A stretch of 37,672 bases of DNA, taken from Bacillota bacterium. GTDB lineage: Bacteria > Bacillota_I > Bacilli_A > Acholeplasmatales > UBA5453. Below the pieces are notes generated by a model. The model had not been told where the DNA came from, ran no database searches, and worked only from the letters and a program-made list of their open reading frames with translations. Below are positions 8,002 through 16,753 of the stretch, piece by piece. Location of the stretch: assembly GCA_023436805.1 (NCBI GenBank), contig JAEZHT010000008.1, forward strand, positions 1 to 37,672. The letters run 5' to 3'. Within the stretch, counting starts at the first letter, position 1, and each line of letters opens with the position of its first letter. The position numbers and the translations under genes are program-made.

Positions 8002-9225
8002 ATGCGGTGGATTATGTTCATCCGATTATTCAAACAAATATTTTCAAAAAAGAAACTACCCGATTTGGACTTTATCCAAAAACAAGGGTTACTCGCAGTG
8101 AAAATTGCACAAACTTTCGCATTGAGAATCGATTTTCTAAATGAAGCGACTTGTACACATTTAGCGAAACTTTATACGAGAACCACCCCCATTCAAGGGG
8201 AGGATTTTAAGGTTTTACTCAAACAATATACGAATGAAGCATGGTTAAAACAGTTTAAATACATCGAAGAAACGCCGATTGGCAGTGCATCGGTTGGACA
8301 AGTCCACCGTGCTACTTTACAATCGGGGGAAGATGTCGTCATCAAGTTCATCAAAAAAGATTTCAAAAAGAAGTTTGAGAAAGATGTACGTTCTTTAAGA
8401 CGATTCATTAAATTCATCATATTTTTCTATCCTAAGTTGGCGAAAGTGGCTGATCCAGTGGGCATTCTTGAACACATTGAAGAATATACATTGGCAGAGT
8501 TAGATTTAAGAAACGAAATCAGTCATGGTGAAGTGCTCAAACAAATCTATGAAAACAATAAAGATAAATTTGATTTATCCCGATTGAAATTTCCTATAAT
8601 ATACAAAGCATTATCCAACGAACATGTTTTAGTCTCTGAGTACATTGAAGGCAAAACCATCGATGATTTGTTAGAAGAAAAAGCCATGCCATTTGAAGAC
8701 ATTCTTGAAATATTCCACATCCATGGATTCTATATCTTCATTGTCGGGACATTCCATGGGGATTTACATCCAGGCAACCTCATCAAGAAAGGCAACGATT
8801 TCTATTTCATCGATACCGGTGCGATTTCAGAAGTGGGTAAAAAAATCCAAATGGGCTTATTTGAGTTCATGGAAAAACTCGCGTATTATGACTTCCCTGG
8901 GTGCGCACTCGCTTTAAACCACATGGCGTATAAAGAAATTCATGGTAAGACTTACGATGCTTACTATGTGAAACTACTCGATTTGTATAAAGATTTTTCA
9001 GGCAAATCGGTATCGGAAGTATCCTTAACACGAAAAATGATGGAAACCATCAAACTCGGTGTCAATTCCGGGATGGTGTTTGAAAAAGGGATGTTCCCCA
9101 TCATCAAGAGTATGATGTATCTCGATGGTATGGTATTAAAAGGCGCACCGGATACGGTATTGATGATTGAAATGAGACGTTTCTTAGAAGAATTCCATAA
9201 AGCAAATGAGGCGATCAACGCATGA
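8002..9225 (+). CDS. UbiB/AarF/ABC1-family atypical kinase
   Basis: This is a 407-residue protein-kinase-like protein. Visible ABC1/UbiB features are the KQG element (27-29), the alanine-rich nucleotide loop SASVGQVHRA (about 95-104), the ATP-site lysine K115, HGDLHPGN with catalytic D254 (252-259) and DTG (271-273) in place of DFG. UbiB relatives have ATPase activity and help isoprenoid-lipid (ubiquinone) metabolism, but no quinone pathway is visible here. The start at 8002 is preceded by AAAGGTGAG. An ATG at 8014 is possible. Its stop overlaps the start of a carotenoid-desaturase-like gene (ATGA), suggesting a role in isoprenoid or membrane-lipid metabolism. Confidence 0.87.
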   Translation: MRWIMFIRLFKQIFSKKKLPDLDFIQKQGLLAVKIAQTFALRIDFLNEATCTHLAKLYTRTTPIQGEDFKVLLKQYTNEAWLKQFKYIEETPIGSASVGQVHRATLQSGEDVVIKFIKKDFKKKFEKDVRSLRRFIKFIIFFYPKLAKVADPVGILEHIEEYTLAELDLRNEISHGEVLKQIYENNKDKFDLSRLKFPIIYKALSNEHVLVSEYIEGKTIDDLLEEKAMPFEDILEIFHIHGFYIFIVGTFHGDLHPGNLIKKGNDFYFIDTGAISEVGKKIQMGLFEFMEKLAYYDFPGCALALNHMAYKEIHGKTYDAYYVKLLDLYKDFSGKSVSEVSLTRKMMETIKLGVNSGMVFEKGMFPIIKSMMYLDGMVLKGAPDTVLMIEMRRFLEEFHKANEAINA

Positions 9226-10673
9226 GAAAAATAGCGATTATTGGTGCAGGACCAGGTGGTCTTGCAGCAGGGATGGTCTTATCTAAAAAGGGGTATGACA
9301 TCCATATCTTTGAAAAAGATGATCGGGTTGGCGGTCGTTCCAAACAACTCACTTTGGGAGACTACCGATTTGATGTGGGTCCTACCTTCTTAATGTATCT
9401 AGAAATACTAGAAGAAGTTTTTAAAGAAGCTGGTTATGATCTACATAAAGAGTTAGACCTCATCCGTCTCGATGAACTTTACACACTGAGATTTAAAGAT
9501 GTCACATTCCACATGAGTAAAGACACAGCTGAGAATGCGAAAATGTATGATAAATATCAACCAGGGATGGGGGAAAGCTATTTGAAATGGCTCAAGGCTC
9601 AAGAAAAGAAACTAAACGCCATCTCGCCTATCCTTAAAAAACCATTTCCAAATGTGCTTCATTTCTTAAGACCTGACGTCCTCAAAGCGGCACCGTATGC
9701 CCATGTGTCTCAATCGGTTTATACCCATTTATCAACATTCAATAAAAATGAAAACTTCATCCATTCCTTATCTTTTCAAGCCAAATATTTAGGCATGGCT
9801 TCCTATCAAGCCCCATCGATCTTTACCATATTGCCGTATTTAGAACACGCGATGGGTCTATACCATGTTAAAGGCGGACTCAACCAAATCAACCACAAGA
9901 TGGCTGAATTGATTGAGAAAAATGGTGGACAGATTCACTTAAACCGACCTGTAGAAGAAATCATTGTCGATAAAGGGTGTGCAAAAGGGTTAAGGGTGAA
10001 CGGAGAAGCGATTTTGTTTGATGATATCATCCTCAATGCAGACTTTGCTTACGCGATGAATCATTTGATTAAGCCTGAGCATTTAAAAAAGTACACACCT
10101 GAAAAACTTCAAAAGAAAAAATACAGTGTGTCTACCTTCATGCTCTATATAGGGCTAGATAAAGAATATGATTTTGCACACCATGAAATTTTGTTTTCCA
10201 ATGACTATGAATCGTATTTGAAAGGGTTAACCAATCATCAGTTCACAGATGATTTTAGCGTATATATTCATAACCCAGGTAGAACAGACGATACATACGC
10301 TCCAAAAGGCCATACCAGCTTGTTTGTCTTGGTTCCTGTACCAAACACACAAGCCAAACAAGATTGGGCAACTTATAAAGAATTACTTAAAGAACAAACC
10401 TTAGACCTCATTGAATCCAAACATGGTGTAGATTTGAGAAATCATATCCAAGTTATGCAAATATTAGACCCAACCGATTGGGAAAAATCATATCATGTTC
10501 ACTATGGTGCAGTGTTTAATTTGGCACATAACTTACCTCAAATGTTGCATCGAAGACCACACAATCAGTTTGAAGACATCCGTCATATGTATTTGGTCGG
10601 TGGTGGCACCCACCCAGGTAGTGGGTTACCAACCATCTATCAATCCGCACTGATATTAAAACACTACTTGTAA
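9222..10673 (+). CDS. CrtI/CrtN-like FAD-dependent carotenoid desaturase
   Basis: This 483-residue flavoenzyme opens with the dinucleotide fold IIGAGPGGLAAG (GAGPGG at 8-13) and GGRSKQL. It ends with the phytoene-desaturase signature GGGTHPGSGLPTIYQSA. The family desaturates phytoene or diapophytoene at the membrane, and Acholeplasma species are known to make carotenoids. No squalene/phytoene synthase gene is in the window, so exact substrate and naming as crtI or crtN stay open. It is translationally coupled to the UbiB-like kinase through an ATGA overlap. Confidence 0.88.
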   Translation: MRKIAIIGAGPGGLAAGMVLSKKGYDIHIFEKDDRVGGRSKQLTLGDYRFDVGPTFLMYLEILEEVFKEAGYDLHKELDLIRLDELYTLRFKDVTFHMSKDTAENAKMYDKYQPGMGESYLKWLKAQEKKLNAISPILKKPFPNVLHFLRPDVLKAAPYAHVSQSVYTHLSTFNKNENFIHSLSFQAKYLGMASYQAPSIFTILPYLEHAMGLYHVKGGLNQINHKMAELIEKNGGQIHLNRPVEEIIVDKGCAKGLRVNGEAILFDDIILNADFAYAMNHLIKPEHLKKYTPEKLQKKKYSVSTFMLYIGLDKEYDFAHHEILFSNDYESYLKGLTNHQFTDDFSVYIHNPGRTDDTYAPKGHTSLFVLVPVPNTQAKQDWATYKELLKEQTLDLIESKHGVDLRNHIQVMQILDPTDWEKSYHVHYGAVFNLAHNLPQMLHRRPHNQFEDIRHMYLVGGGTHPGSGLPTIYQSALILKHYL

Positions 10674-10688
10674 ATAGAAATGATAGTA

Positions 10689-10713
10689 AGCACTCCAATT
10701 TGGGTGCTTTATT
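10689..10713 (+). terminator. Intrinsic terminator after the kinase-desaturase operon
   Basis: AGCACTC (10690-10696) pairs with GGGTGCT (10702-10708) with one G-U pair, followed by a T-rich tail. Confidence 0.72.
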
Positions 10714-10839
10714 ATCTATAAAAAGTCATATTCAGGATACAAAAAACAATAGATTTTAGAAATAGTATAAAAAAATGCTCCCATTTGTGTTATTATTAAG
10801 ATAAAGAAATGCACTCAAAAGAGTGGAAGGGAGAAAACA

Positions 10840-11154
10840 ATGAAACAAAGAAGTATCGGCATGATGATTTTGTTATTTTTATTCACCTTTGGTATTTACC
10901 CGATTTATTGGAACATTATGTTCCAAGTCGAACTAAAGAAACAAACAGGTGAAGGCTTTGGTGGATTAGGCCATTTCTTAATGTTACTAGTTACCTTTGG
11001 TATTTATGGCATCTACTGGCAATATGCAGCCGGCAAACGTTTAGCCAAACAAGGTGCTGAAGATATGTCTATCATCTATTTGATTCTTGCCATCGTCATC
11101 GGTGGGTTCCTTAACCCATTCTTGATGCAAAATCAAGCAAACAAACTAGCATAA
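10840..11154 (+). CDS. DUF4234-type small membrane protein
   Basis: This 104-residue protein has three membrane segments. Two contain the repeated motif TFGIYPIYW and TFGIYGIYW, followed by a helix ending in a short polar tail. This FGIYxIYW repeat is typical of the DUF4234 family, whose function is unknown. The start has GAAGGGAGAA upstream. It is a single-gene unit with its own leader (10714-10839) and a shared bidirectional terminator with the opposite gene. Confidence 0.75.
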   Translation: MKQRSIGMMILLFLFTFGIYPIYWNIMFQVELKKQTGEGFGGLGHFLMLLVTFGIYGIYWQYAAGKRLAKQGAEDMSIIYLILAIVIGGFLNPFLMQNQANKLA

Positions 11155-11160
11155 AAAAAT

Positions 11161-11185
11161 AAAGGACAGCGCGGCTGTCCTTTTT
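11161..11185. terminator. Bidirectional terminator between convergent small membrane genes
   Basis: AAAGGACAGC (11161-11170) pairs perfectly with GCTGTCCTTT (11174-11183). T runs follow on the plus strand and A runs precede it, so it can stop both convergent transcripts. Confidence 0.88.
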
Positions 11186-11189
11186 CTTT

Positions 11190-11474
11190 CTACTTAATTT
11201 GTTCCGTAGGTTTCTTTAGGGCTCTGATGAGTAGTGTGATTAAACCAACCACTAAACCCACAAAGAAGAAGAATAATCCAAATAAAACATACATCAAATC
11301 ATTCCAAGAACCTGCAGGTTGCGGCATTTGAGATAACCAAATGAACACCAAACCCAAAGCGAGTAAAATCAAGGTTGGAATGAAAGAGAATTTTTGTTTT
11401 ACGAAGGAAAATCCGAGACCAACTGCGATAGCGAGTAGTCCAAAACCAGCGATATAAGGGATAAATGGTACCAT
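11190..11474 (-). CDS. Small membrane protein, three predicted TM helices, family not identified
   Basis: This 94-residue protein has hydrophobic segments at about 6-24, 31-48 and 60-85 and a short basic tail (RALKKPTEQIK). It starts after AAAAAGGAGAGATTCT on the minus strand. The three-helix layout resembles YesK-like proteins, but I cannot confirm this. It is divergent from the gene at 11638 and convergent with the DUF4234 gene. Confidence 0.7.
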   Translation of the reverse strand: MVPFIPYIAGFGLLAIAVGLGFSFVKQKFSFIPTLILLALGLVFIWLSQMPQPAGSWNDLMYVLFGLFFFFVGLVVGLITLLIRALKKPTEQIK

Positions 11475-11563
11475 AGAATCTCTCCTTTTTAATCATCATA
11501 CTTGAAATATTAGCCTTTGTCAAATATAGTTGTTATACGCCATATTAAGCCAAGAAATGTGAT

Positions 11564-11611
11564 GATTTGACAGTCAAATCGATTGAAAATAGCCTAAGCT
11601 TTCTATACAAT
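11564..11611 (+). promoter_or_regulatory. Palindrome GATTTGAC-A-GTCAAATC upstream of a promoter
   Basis: An 8-bp inverted repeat with a 1-nt centre (11564-11571 and 11573-11580) lies directly before TTGAAA (11583-11588), a 17-bp spacer and TACAAT (11606-11611). It sits between divergent genes at 11474 and 11638 and could be an operator for either. Confidence 0.45.
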
Positions 11612-11637
11612 GGTGTTATGTAAGAGGAAGTGTGCCC

Positions 11638-12261
11638 ATGTTTAATGATATAAAAGCATCATTTATATACAAAAGCATCTATTTGATGATTGGTTTTATC
11701 GGATTATTTTTAGCCACGGAAATCATCACCGGTAAGTTCAACGATGGATTTTTTGTATACTATACGAATCTATCAAATCTGATTGCGTATGGATTGATGG
11801 TTGTTTTGTGGTGGTGTGACTACCAAACTTTAAAAGGCAATCCTAAAACATTCAAATACCCAAGTGTTCGATTTGTCATCACCATTATGATTTTAGTGAC
11901 TTTGATCATCTATAATACATTGCTTGGCAATATGTTTGATCCTAGTTATTGGCGTGTTCGTAACGTCATTATGCATCTATTGGGTCCCATTATGGTGGTT
12001 TTAGACTTCTTATTATTCAATCCATCCAATAACCTAAAATGGCGTGCGATTTTGGATAGTTTGTTCTTACCTTATACATATGTCATCGTTACATTAATCA
12101 TTGGGTTATTCACAAATTCATATCCTTATTTCTTTTTGGATGTGAATGACATTGGCTATGGTGGGGTACTGGGGTGGGTATTCTTATTAACCTTAGGATT
12201 TCTCGTATTGAGTTTAGGTTTGGTAGGTTACAACAAAATAATATTAAAAAATAGAAAATAG
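11638..12261 (+). CDS. Pr6Pr-family membrane protein
   Basis: This 207-residue protein has about six membrane segments. The YYTNLSNLIAYGL motif after the first helix, the NVIMHLLGPIMVVLDFLLF segment and the late PYFFLDVNDIGYGGVLGW motif match the Pr6Pr/FAR-17a-like bacterial membrane family of unknown role. A GTG two codons upstream is possible, but ATG at 11638 sits correctly behind AGAGGAAGTG. Confidence 0.75.
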   Translation: MFNDIKASFIYKSIYLMIGFIGLFLATEIITGKFNDGFFVYYTNLSNLIAYGLMVVLWWCDYQTLKGNPKTFKYPSVRFVITIMILVTLIIYNTLLGNMFDPSYWRVRNVIMHLLGPIMVVLDFLLFNPSNNLKWRAILDSLFLPYTYVIVTLIIGLFTNSYPYFFLDVNDIGYGGVLGWVFLLTLGFLVLSLGLVGYNKIILKNRK

Positions 12262-12287
12262 TGTGATTTTGGTTCACATTATTTTTT
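12262..12287 (+). terminator. Intrinsic terminator after the Pr6Pr gene
   Basis: TGTGA (12262-12266) pairs with TCACA (12274-12278), followed by TTATTTTTTT. The stem is short but the T tract is strong. Confidence 0.65.
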
Positions 12288-12321
12288 TAGATGATACAAT
12301 GGAAAGTGAAGTGGTGATTTT

Positions 12322-13227
12322 ATGCGCGTTGGTTTTATTTACAACCCCGAAAGTGGCAGTGGCAAAATTGAACGAAATTCACAGTATATCATCGACGCAT
12401 TTACCGCTAAGGGTCATGTGATTGATGTTTTGAAGACGAAAAAATCATTGGATGCTAAAAACTATGCCATTGAAAGTGATCACGATATGTTGTTGGTTGC
12501 AGGTGGTGACGGGACTTTAAACGAAGTTGTGAATGGTTTAATGACCAAAGAAAAAAGACCTAAAATTGCATATATTCCTACCGGAACCGTCAACGATGTC
12601 GCCCACATGTTGGGGATATCCATGAATGTGAAAAAAGCGGTTAAATTGATTTTAGAAACCGGTGAACTTAAAAAGATGGACATCTCTAAAATCAACGATA
12701 CTTACTTTACATACGCTGCAGCCACCGGTCGCTTCACGAAAGCCAGTTACGATGTGAAACGTAAAGATAAAAAAAGATTTGGTGTACTTGCCTACGTTGT
12801 TAGAGGTATAACCGATTTACTATTCGATTACAAAATGCCAATGAAAATCACATACGAAGGTGGGGTTATAGAAAAAACCTTCACACTCTTGTTATTCTTA
12901 AATGGCCCTCGTGTCGGTGGAAGAAACCTCTACTTAATGAAAAAATCCAAACTCAATGACGGTAAAATCGAAGCCCGTATCTTTGAACACAGACGCTTCT
13001 GGATGTTGATTAAAATTTTAACATTCTTCGCGATTGGCGGCTTAGTGATGCGCGGTGGTCACCGTCTAAAATCCTCATTTTATGAGATTGAGGTGGAGCA
13101 TGACCAAGCAGACATTGATTGGAACACCGATGGTGAAAAGACAGAAAAAAACAGTGTTCGTATCGATGTGATCAAAGAAGCCATTGAAATTTATGTTTCA
13201 AAAAGAGCAGCTAAATACATATTCTAA
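12322..13227 (+). CDS. Diacylglycerol kinase family lipid kinase (DgkB/YegS-like)
   Basis: This 301-residue protein has the DAGK catalytic signature LLVAGGDGTLNEVVNGL (GGDGT at 61-65), an N-terminal FIYNPESGSGK and a C-terminal DIDWNTDGE that carries a typical metal and catalytic acidic region. Members phosphorylate diacylglycerol or related lipids with ATP at the cytoplasmic membrane face, returning DAG to phosphatidic acid. Start after AAGTGGTGATT. Whether it is a true DgkB or another lipid kinase cannot be settled by motif. Confidence 0.87.
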   Translation: MRVGFIYNPESGSGKIERNSQYIIDAFTAKGHVIDVLKTKKSLDAKNYAIESDHDMLLVAGGDGTLNEVVNGLMTKEKRPKIAYIPTGTVNDVAHMLGISMNVKKAVKLILETGELKKMDISKINDTYFTYAAATGRFTKASYDVKRKDKKRFGVLAYVVRGITDLLFDYKMPMKITYEGGVIEKTFTLLLFLNGPRVGGRNLYLMKKSKLNDGKIEARIFEHRRFWMLIKILTFFAIGGLVMRGGHRLKSSFYEIEVEHDQADIDWNTDGEKTEKNSVRIDVIKEAIEIYVSKRAAKYIF

Positions 13228-13253
13228 AGCCACCTCAGGGTGGTTTTCTTTTT
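13228..13253 (+). terminator. Intrinsic terminator after the lipid kinase gene
   Basis: AGCCACC (13228-13234) pairs with GGTGGTT (13239-13245) around TCAG, followed by TTCTTTTT. Confidence 0.85.
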
Positions 13254-13291
13254 GTGAAAAATAATACTTTTTATTTTTTTACGCAAAATCA

Positions 13292-13349
13292 TTGAATGCA
13301 TGTATGCGTAGTGGTATACTTTCAAGTAGCCGACCGACCGTTCGGTCGG
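13292..13349 (+). promoter_or_regulatory. Promoter and TetR-type operator of the RND-tetR operon
   Basis: TTGAAT (13292-13297), a 17-bp spacer and TATACT (13315-13320) form the promoter. The perfect palindrome CCGACCG-TT-CGGTCGG (13334-13349) lies just past the expected start of transcription. Its GACCGnnCGGTC core is the common form of TetR/AcrR-family operators and is strikingly GC-rich for this genome. The TetR gene at the end of the operon is the likely repressor, which would make the unit autoregulated. Confidence 0.82.
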
Positions 13350-13369
13350 ATTTATATGGAGGATTATAC

Positions 13370-16300
13370 ATGAGCGGATATAGCGTTAAAAAACCAATCA
13401 CAGTGATCATGGGTGTACTCATCGTCATCGTGCTTGGGATATTCTCAATTACTAGATTACCTTTAACCTTGTTTCCAGACATTGAGTTACCATTTGTCGT
13501 AACCATCACGGAATATCAAGGGGCATCACCAGAAGAAGTGGAAGCAGAGGTTTCAAATAAAATTGAATCCACTGTCGCGACCATTTCAAACTTTTCCGAA
13601 GTATCCTCGATGTCGAATGAACATTTCGCCATTTCCATCGTGACATTCGCCGATGGGGCGAACATGGATTCGGTTGTCATCGAGTTACGTGAATTACTCA
13701 ACAACATTCAGTTTGCGGATGGGGTTGGTAATACCCGTATTTTAAGAATCAGTCCAGATATGTTACCGGTTATGACGGTTACATTATTTAGAGATTACGA
13801 AGAAACCCTTACCGATGAAGAAATATTGATTCGTAACACCGAATGGATTCAAAGGGATTTACTGATTGATTTACAAAGTATCCCTGGGGTCGCAGAAGTT
13901 TCGATTTCTGGTCAAGCAGATGTTGTGTTACAAATTAATTTAGATAACACGAAACTCACCACCTTCGGGCTAGACCACGCGACGGTCTTACAAACCATTG
14001 AAGATCAAAACGAAGGTGGTTTGATTGGGGTAGCTCTAGATTCAGGCGAACTACGCATGCTTTATTTAGGTAACAAGATTACCCAATTGGATGAAATCGC
14101 AGCCTTACCTATTCATTTTGATGGCGCTGAAGTCATTTATTTAAGTGATTTAATTGTCACTGATGGTATCAAATACATCAATGCGAATACCGATACCTAT
14201 TCAAAAATCAATAATACTCAAGGGATTCAAGTGTCTTTTACCAAACAATCCAATTACGGTATCACAGAAGTTTCAAACGCCATTTCCAATCGTTTGAATG
14301 ACATCATGGACCGTGAAGGTGAAAGTGCACATTATGAAATTCTCCTTGACCAAGGCGAATACATTACACAATCGATTGGTTCTGTTCTCAATAACCTCAT
14401 TGTAGGTGGGTTACTCGCGATTGTCATCTTATTCTTATTCTTAAGAAATATCAAACCAACCATCATTGTTGGATTAGCTATACCAACCTCAGTCGTTGGT
14501 GCATTCATGTTGATGTATTTCACAGGTGTTACCTTGAACCTCATTTCTATGGGTGGTCTCGCTCTAGGGATTGGGATGCTGGTCGATAACGCGGTCGTTG
14601 TTATTGAAAACATCTACCGTATGATATCTGAAGGCAAATCCAAACGTGAAGCAGCCATTCAAGGGGCGAAAGAAGTCGCTGGAGCGATTACGTCATCGAC
14701 CATCACTACAGTCGCTGTATTCTTACCAATCGTCTTCATTGAAGGCATCATCGCGGATGTATTCATCTCGATGGCACTTACCATTGCTTATTCCCTAGGT
14801 GCGTCTTTAGTCATCGCTTTAACATTGGTGCCGATGATGGCGTCCCGCATGTTAGATGATCACAAACCTCAAAAAGATGGTAAATGGATGACATCGATGA
14901 AACGTGCGTATGAACGTTCAGTTTTATTCACATTAAACCACAAAATTTCTACATTACTCGCTGTTTTAGGCTTGCTAATTGTTTCTGTATGGATTGTCGC
15001 TTCTAAAGGCTTCATCCTATTACCAGAATCGGATGAAGGTGTGATCGACATCACTGTCATTACAACCTCACAAACCACATTCCAATCCAAAGCCGCTTTC
15101 ACCGATTTGTTAACGTCAGAGTTACTAGAAATCGGTGATATCGAAACCGTATCTGCCTCGATTGGTGGGTCTGGTGGTTTCGGTGGATTTGGTGGATTTA
15201 TGGGTGGGGGTTCAGACATTCAACTCACCATCAATTTAAAAGAAAATCGTCGTCAATCCACACAAGAAAATGAAGACTTAATTAAAAACTTATTGGCAGA
15301 TTTTGATTATTCAAGTCTCACTGGTTTTGATACAACCAACATCATTGAAACCGCGGTATCTGCTCAAAACTCAACCGGTGCTTTGGGTGGCGCATCCGGT
15401 ATATCCATCAAAGTCTCGGGGTATGATTTACAAACCCTAGAAGCCATCGCCAATGACATCACCGCCATTCTAGAAAATACGCCAGGTGTCGTTAAACCAG
15501 ACAATGGGGTATCTCAAGGTGCGGATAATGTCAAAATTACGATCAATAAAGACAATGCCATGGTATATGGTTTAACATCTGCCGATGTGAATGCCAATAT
15601 TGCTTATTTATATCAAGGGTTGGAAGGTTTAGGTCAAACCCAAACCCTCACACTCACGATTGAAGGTGTCACTTACGACATTACACTTCCAAATGACGCC
15701 ATTTCTGGGGGATTAACCTTGGATTTGTTTGGCGATTATTTGAATTTCTTATCGGGTATTATGTTATTCAGTGATGCAGACCGCGCCATGATTGATCGAT
15801 ACACAGCAGCCTCAGGTCAAGGTATATACACGATTGACCCAAGTGCATTAGCAACAGGTGGATACCTCAAATTCATGGTCAACCCATTCCTACGTGTGGT
15901 TGGTGGCGAAATTGTCTTTAATCCAGACATCATGAGCGCTGATCCAATGCTACTCTCTTCTGCCTTGACGCCACTGTATGTCAATAACGCGAATTCAGTC
16001 GCATCCATCGACTATATTACCGGTTTTACTACCATCAATACCGATGGTTCTAACCGTTACGTCACGGTCACTGCTGAAATTGAAGATGGTAAAAACGTCA
16101 CATTGGTATCTCAAGAAGCGACCAGAAAAGTCAATGATTACTTAAATTCTAGCGACTTCACACAGTACGGTAATGGTTATTATGTATCTTTTGAAGGTGA
16201 ATCTGAAGAAATCCTTCAAGCGGTCAATGACTTGGTGCTCGCGGCGTTGGTTGCGATCCTATTGGTATACATGGTCATGGCCATTCAGTTCCAATCCTTA

Positions 16301-16753
16301 GTATACCCATTCATCATTCTATTCACCATCCCACTCGCATTCACTGGTGGTATGTTGGCACTATTGATTACCAATTCATATTTAAGCTTGGTATCCATTA
16401 TGGGCTTGGTCATCCTCGTGGGTATCGTTGTCAATAACGGTATCGTGTTGGTAGACTATATCAATCAATTGAGAAATGAAGGTATGACCATTAAAGATGC
16501 GATTGTCGTGGCAGGTAAAACCCGCTTAAGACCGATTTTCATGACATCGTTGACCACCATTTTAGGCTTAGCTGCTTTGGCTTTAGGCTTTGGTGAAGGT
16601 TCGGAACTCCTACAACCGATGGCGATCACAACCATTGGTGGGTTGATCTACTCTACCATTTTGACCTTGGTTGTTGTCCCAACCATCTATGCATTACTCA
16701 ACCGTAAAACGATGAAAAAAGAGGCAACTGCACATGTCACAGACCAAAGATAA
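13370..16753 (+). CDS. RND-family (HAE1/SwrC-like) efflux transporter
   Basis: This 1127-residue transporter has the typical RND plan of two halves, each with one TM, a large extracytoplasmic domain and five to six further TMs. TM4 carries GIGMLVDNAVVVIENI with the proton-relay aspartate D406 followed by N, where AcrB has D-D. It is about 80-100 residues longer than common HAE1 pumps. The excess seems to lie near residues 760-860, before LTPLYVNNANSVASI. A glycine-rich loop (GGFGGFGGFMGGG) follows the eighth TM domain boundary. ATG at 13370 follows TATGGAGGATTATAC. No membrane-fusion or outer-membrane partner is present, as expected for a monoderm. SwrC-like pumps export lipids or surfactants. 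Confidence 0.93.
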   Translation: MSGYSVKKPITVIMGVLIVIVLGIFSITRLPLTLFPDIELPFVVTITEYQGASPEEVEAEVSNKIESTVATISNFSEVSSMSNEHFAISIVTFADGANMDSVVIELRELLNNIQFADGVGNTRILRISPDMLPVMTVTLFRDYEETLTDEEILIRNTEWIQRDLLIDLQSIPGVAEVSISGQADVVLQINLDNTKLTTFGLDHATVLQTIEDQNEGGLIGVALDSGELRMLYLGNKITQLDEIAALPIHFDGAEVIYLSDLIVTDGIKYINANTDTYSKINNTQGIQVSFTKQSNYGITEVSNAISNRLNDIMDREGESAHYEILLDQGEYITQSIGSVLNNLIVGGLLAIVILFLFLRNIKPTIIVGLAIPTSVVGAFMLMYFTGVTLNLISMGGLALGIGMLVDNAVVVIENIYRMISEGKSKREAAIQGAKEVAGAITSSTITTVAVFLPIVFIEGIIADVFISMALTIAYSLGASLVIALTLVPMMASRMLDDHKPQKDGKWMTSMKRAYERSVLFTLNHKISTLLAVLGLLIVSVWIVASKGFILLPESDEGVIDITVITTSQTTFQSKAAFTDLLTSELLEIGDIETVSASIGGSGGFGGFGGFMGGGSDIQLTINLKENRRQSTQENEDLIKNLLADFDYSSLTGFDTTNIIETAVSAQNSTGALGGASGISIKVSGYDLQTLEAIANDITAILENTPGVVKPDNGVSQGADNVKITINKDNAMVYGLTSADVNANIAYLYQGLEGLGQTQTLTLTIEGVTYDITLPNDAISGGLTLDLFGDYLNFLSGIMLFSDADRAMIDRYTAASGQGIYTIDPSALATGGYLKFMVNPFLRVVGGEIVFNPDIMSADPMLLSSALTPLYVNNANSVASIDYITGFTTINTDGSNRYVTVTAEIEDGKNVTLVSQEATRKVNDYLNSSDFTQYGNGYYVSFEGESEEILQAVNDLVLAALVAILLVYMVMAIQFQSLVYPFIILFTIPLAFTGGMLALLITNSYLSLVSIMGLVILVGIVVNNGIVLVDYINQLRNEGMTIKDAIVVAGKTRLRPIFMTSLTTILGLAALALGFGEGSELLQPMAITTIGGLIYSTILTLVVVPTIYALLNRKTMKKEATAHVTDQR

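Noticed and set aside
9222..9225. TGA read as tryptophan (Mycoplasma code)
   Set aside because: TGA ends the UbiB-like and other genes at sensible positions, and tryptophan in conserved motifs is TGG, so the standard bacterial code fits.
14869..15219. Minus-strand proline-rich frame of 116 codons inside the RND gene
   Set aside because: It is the antisense of the glycine-rich loop of the pump and has no start signal.
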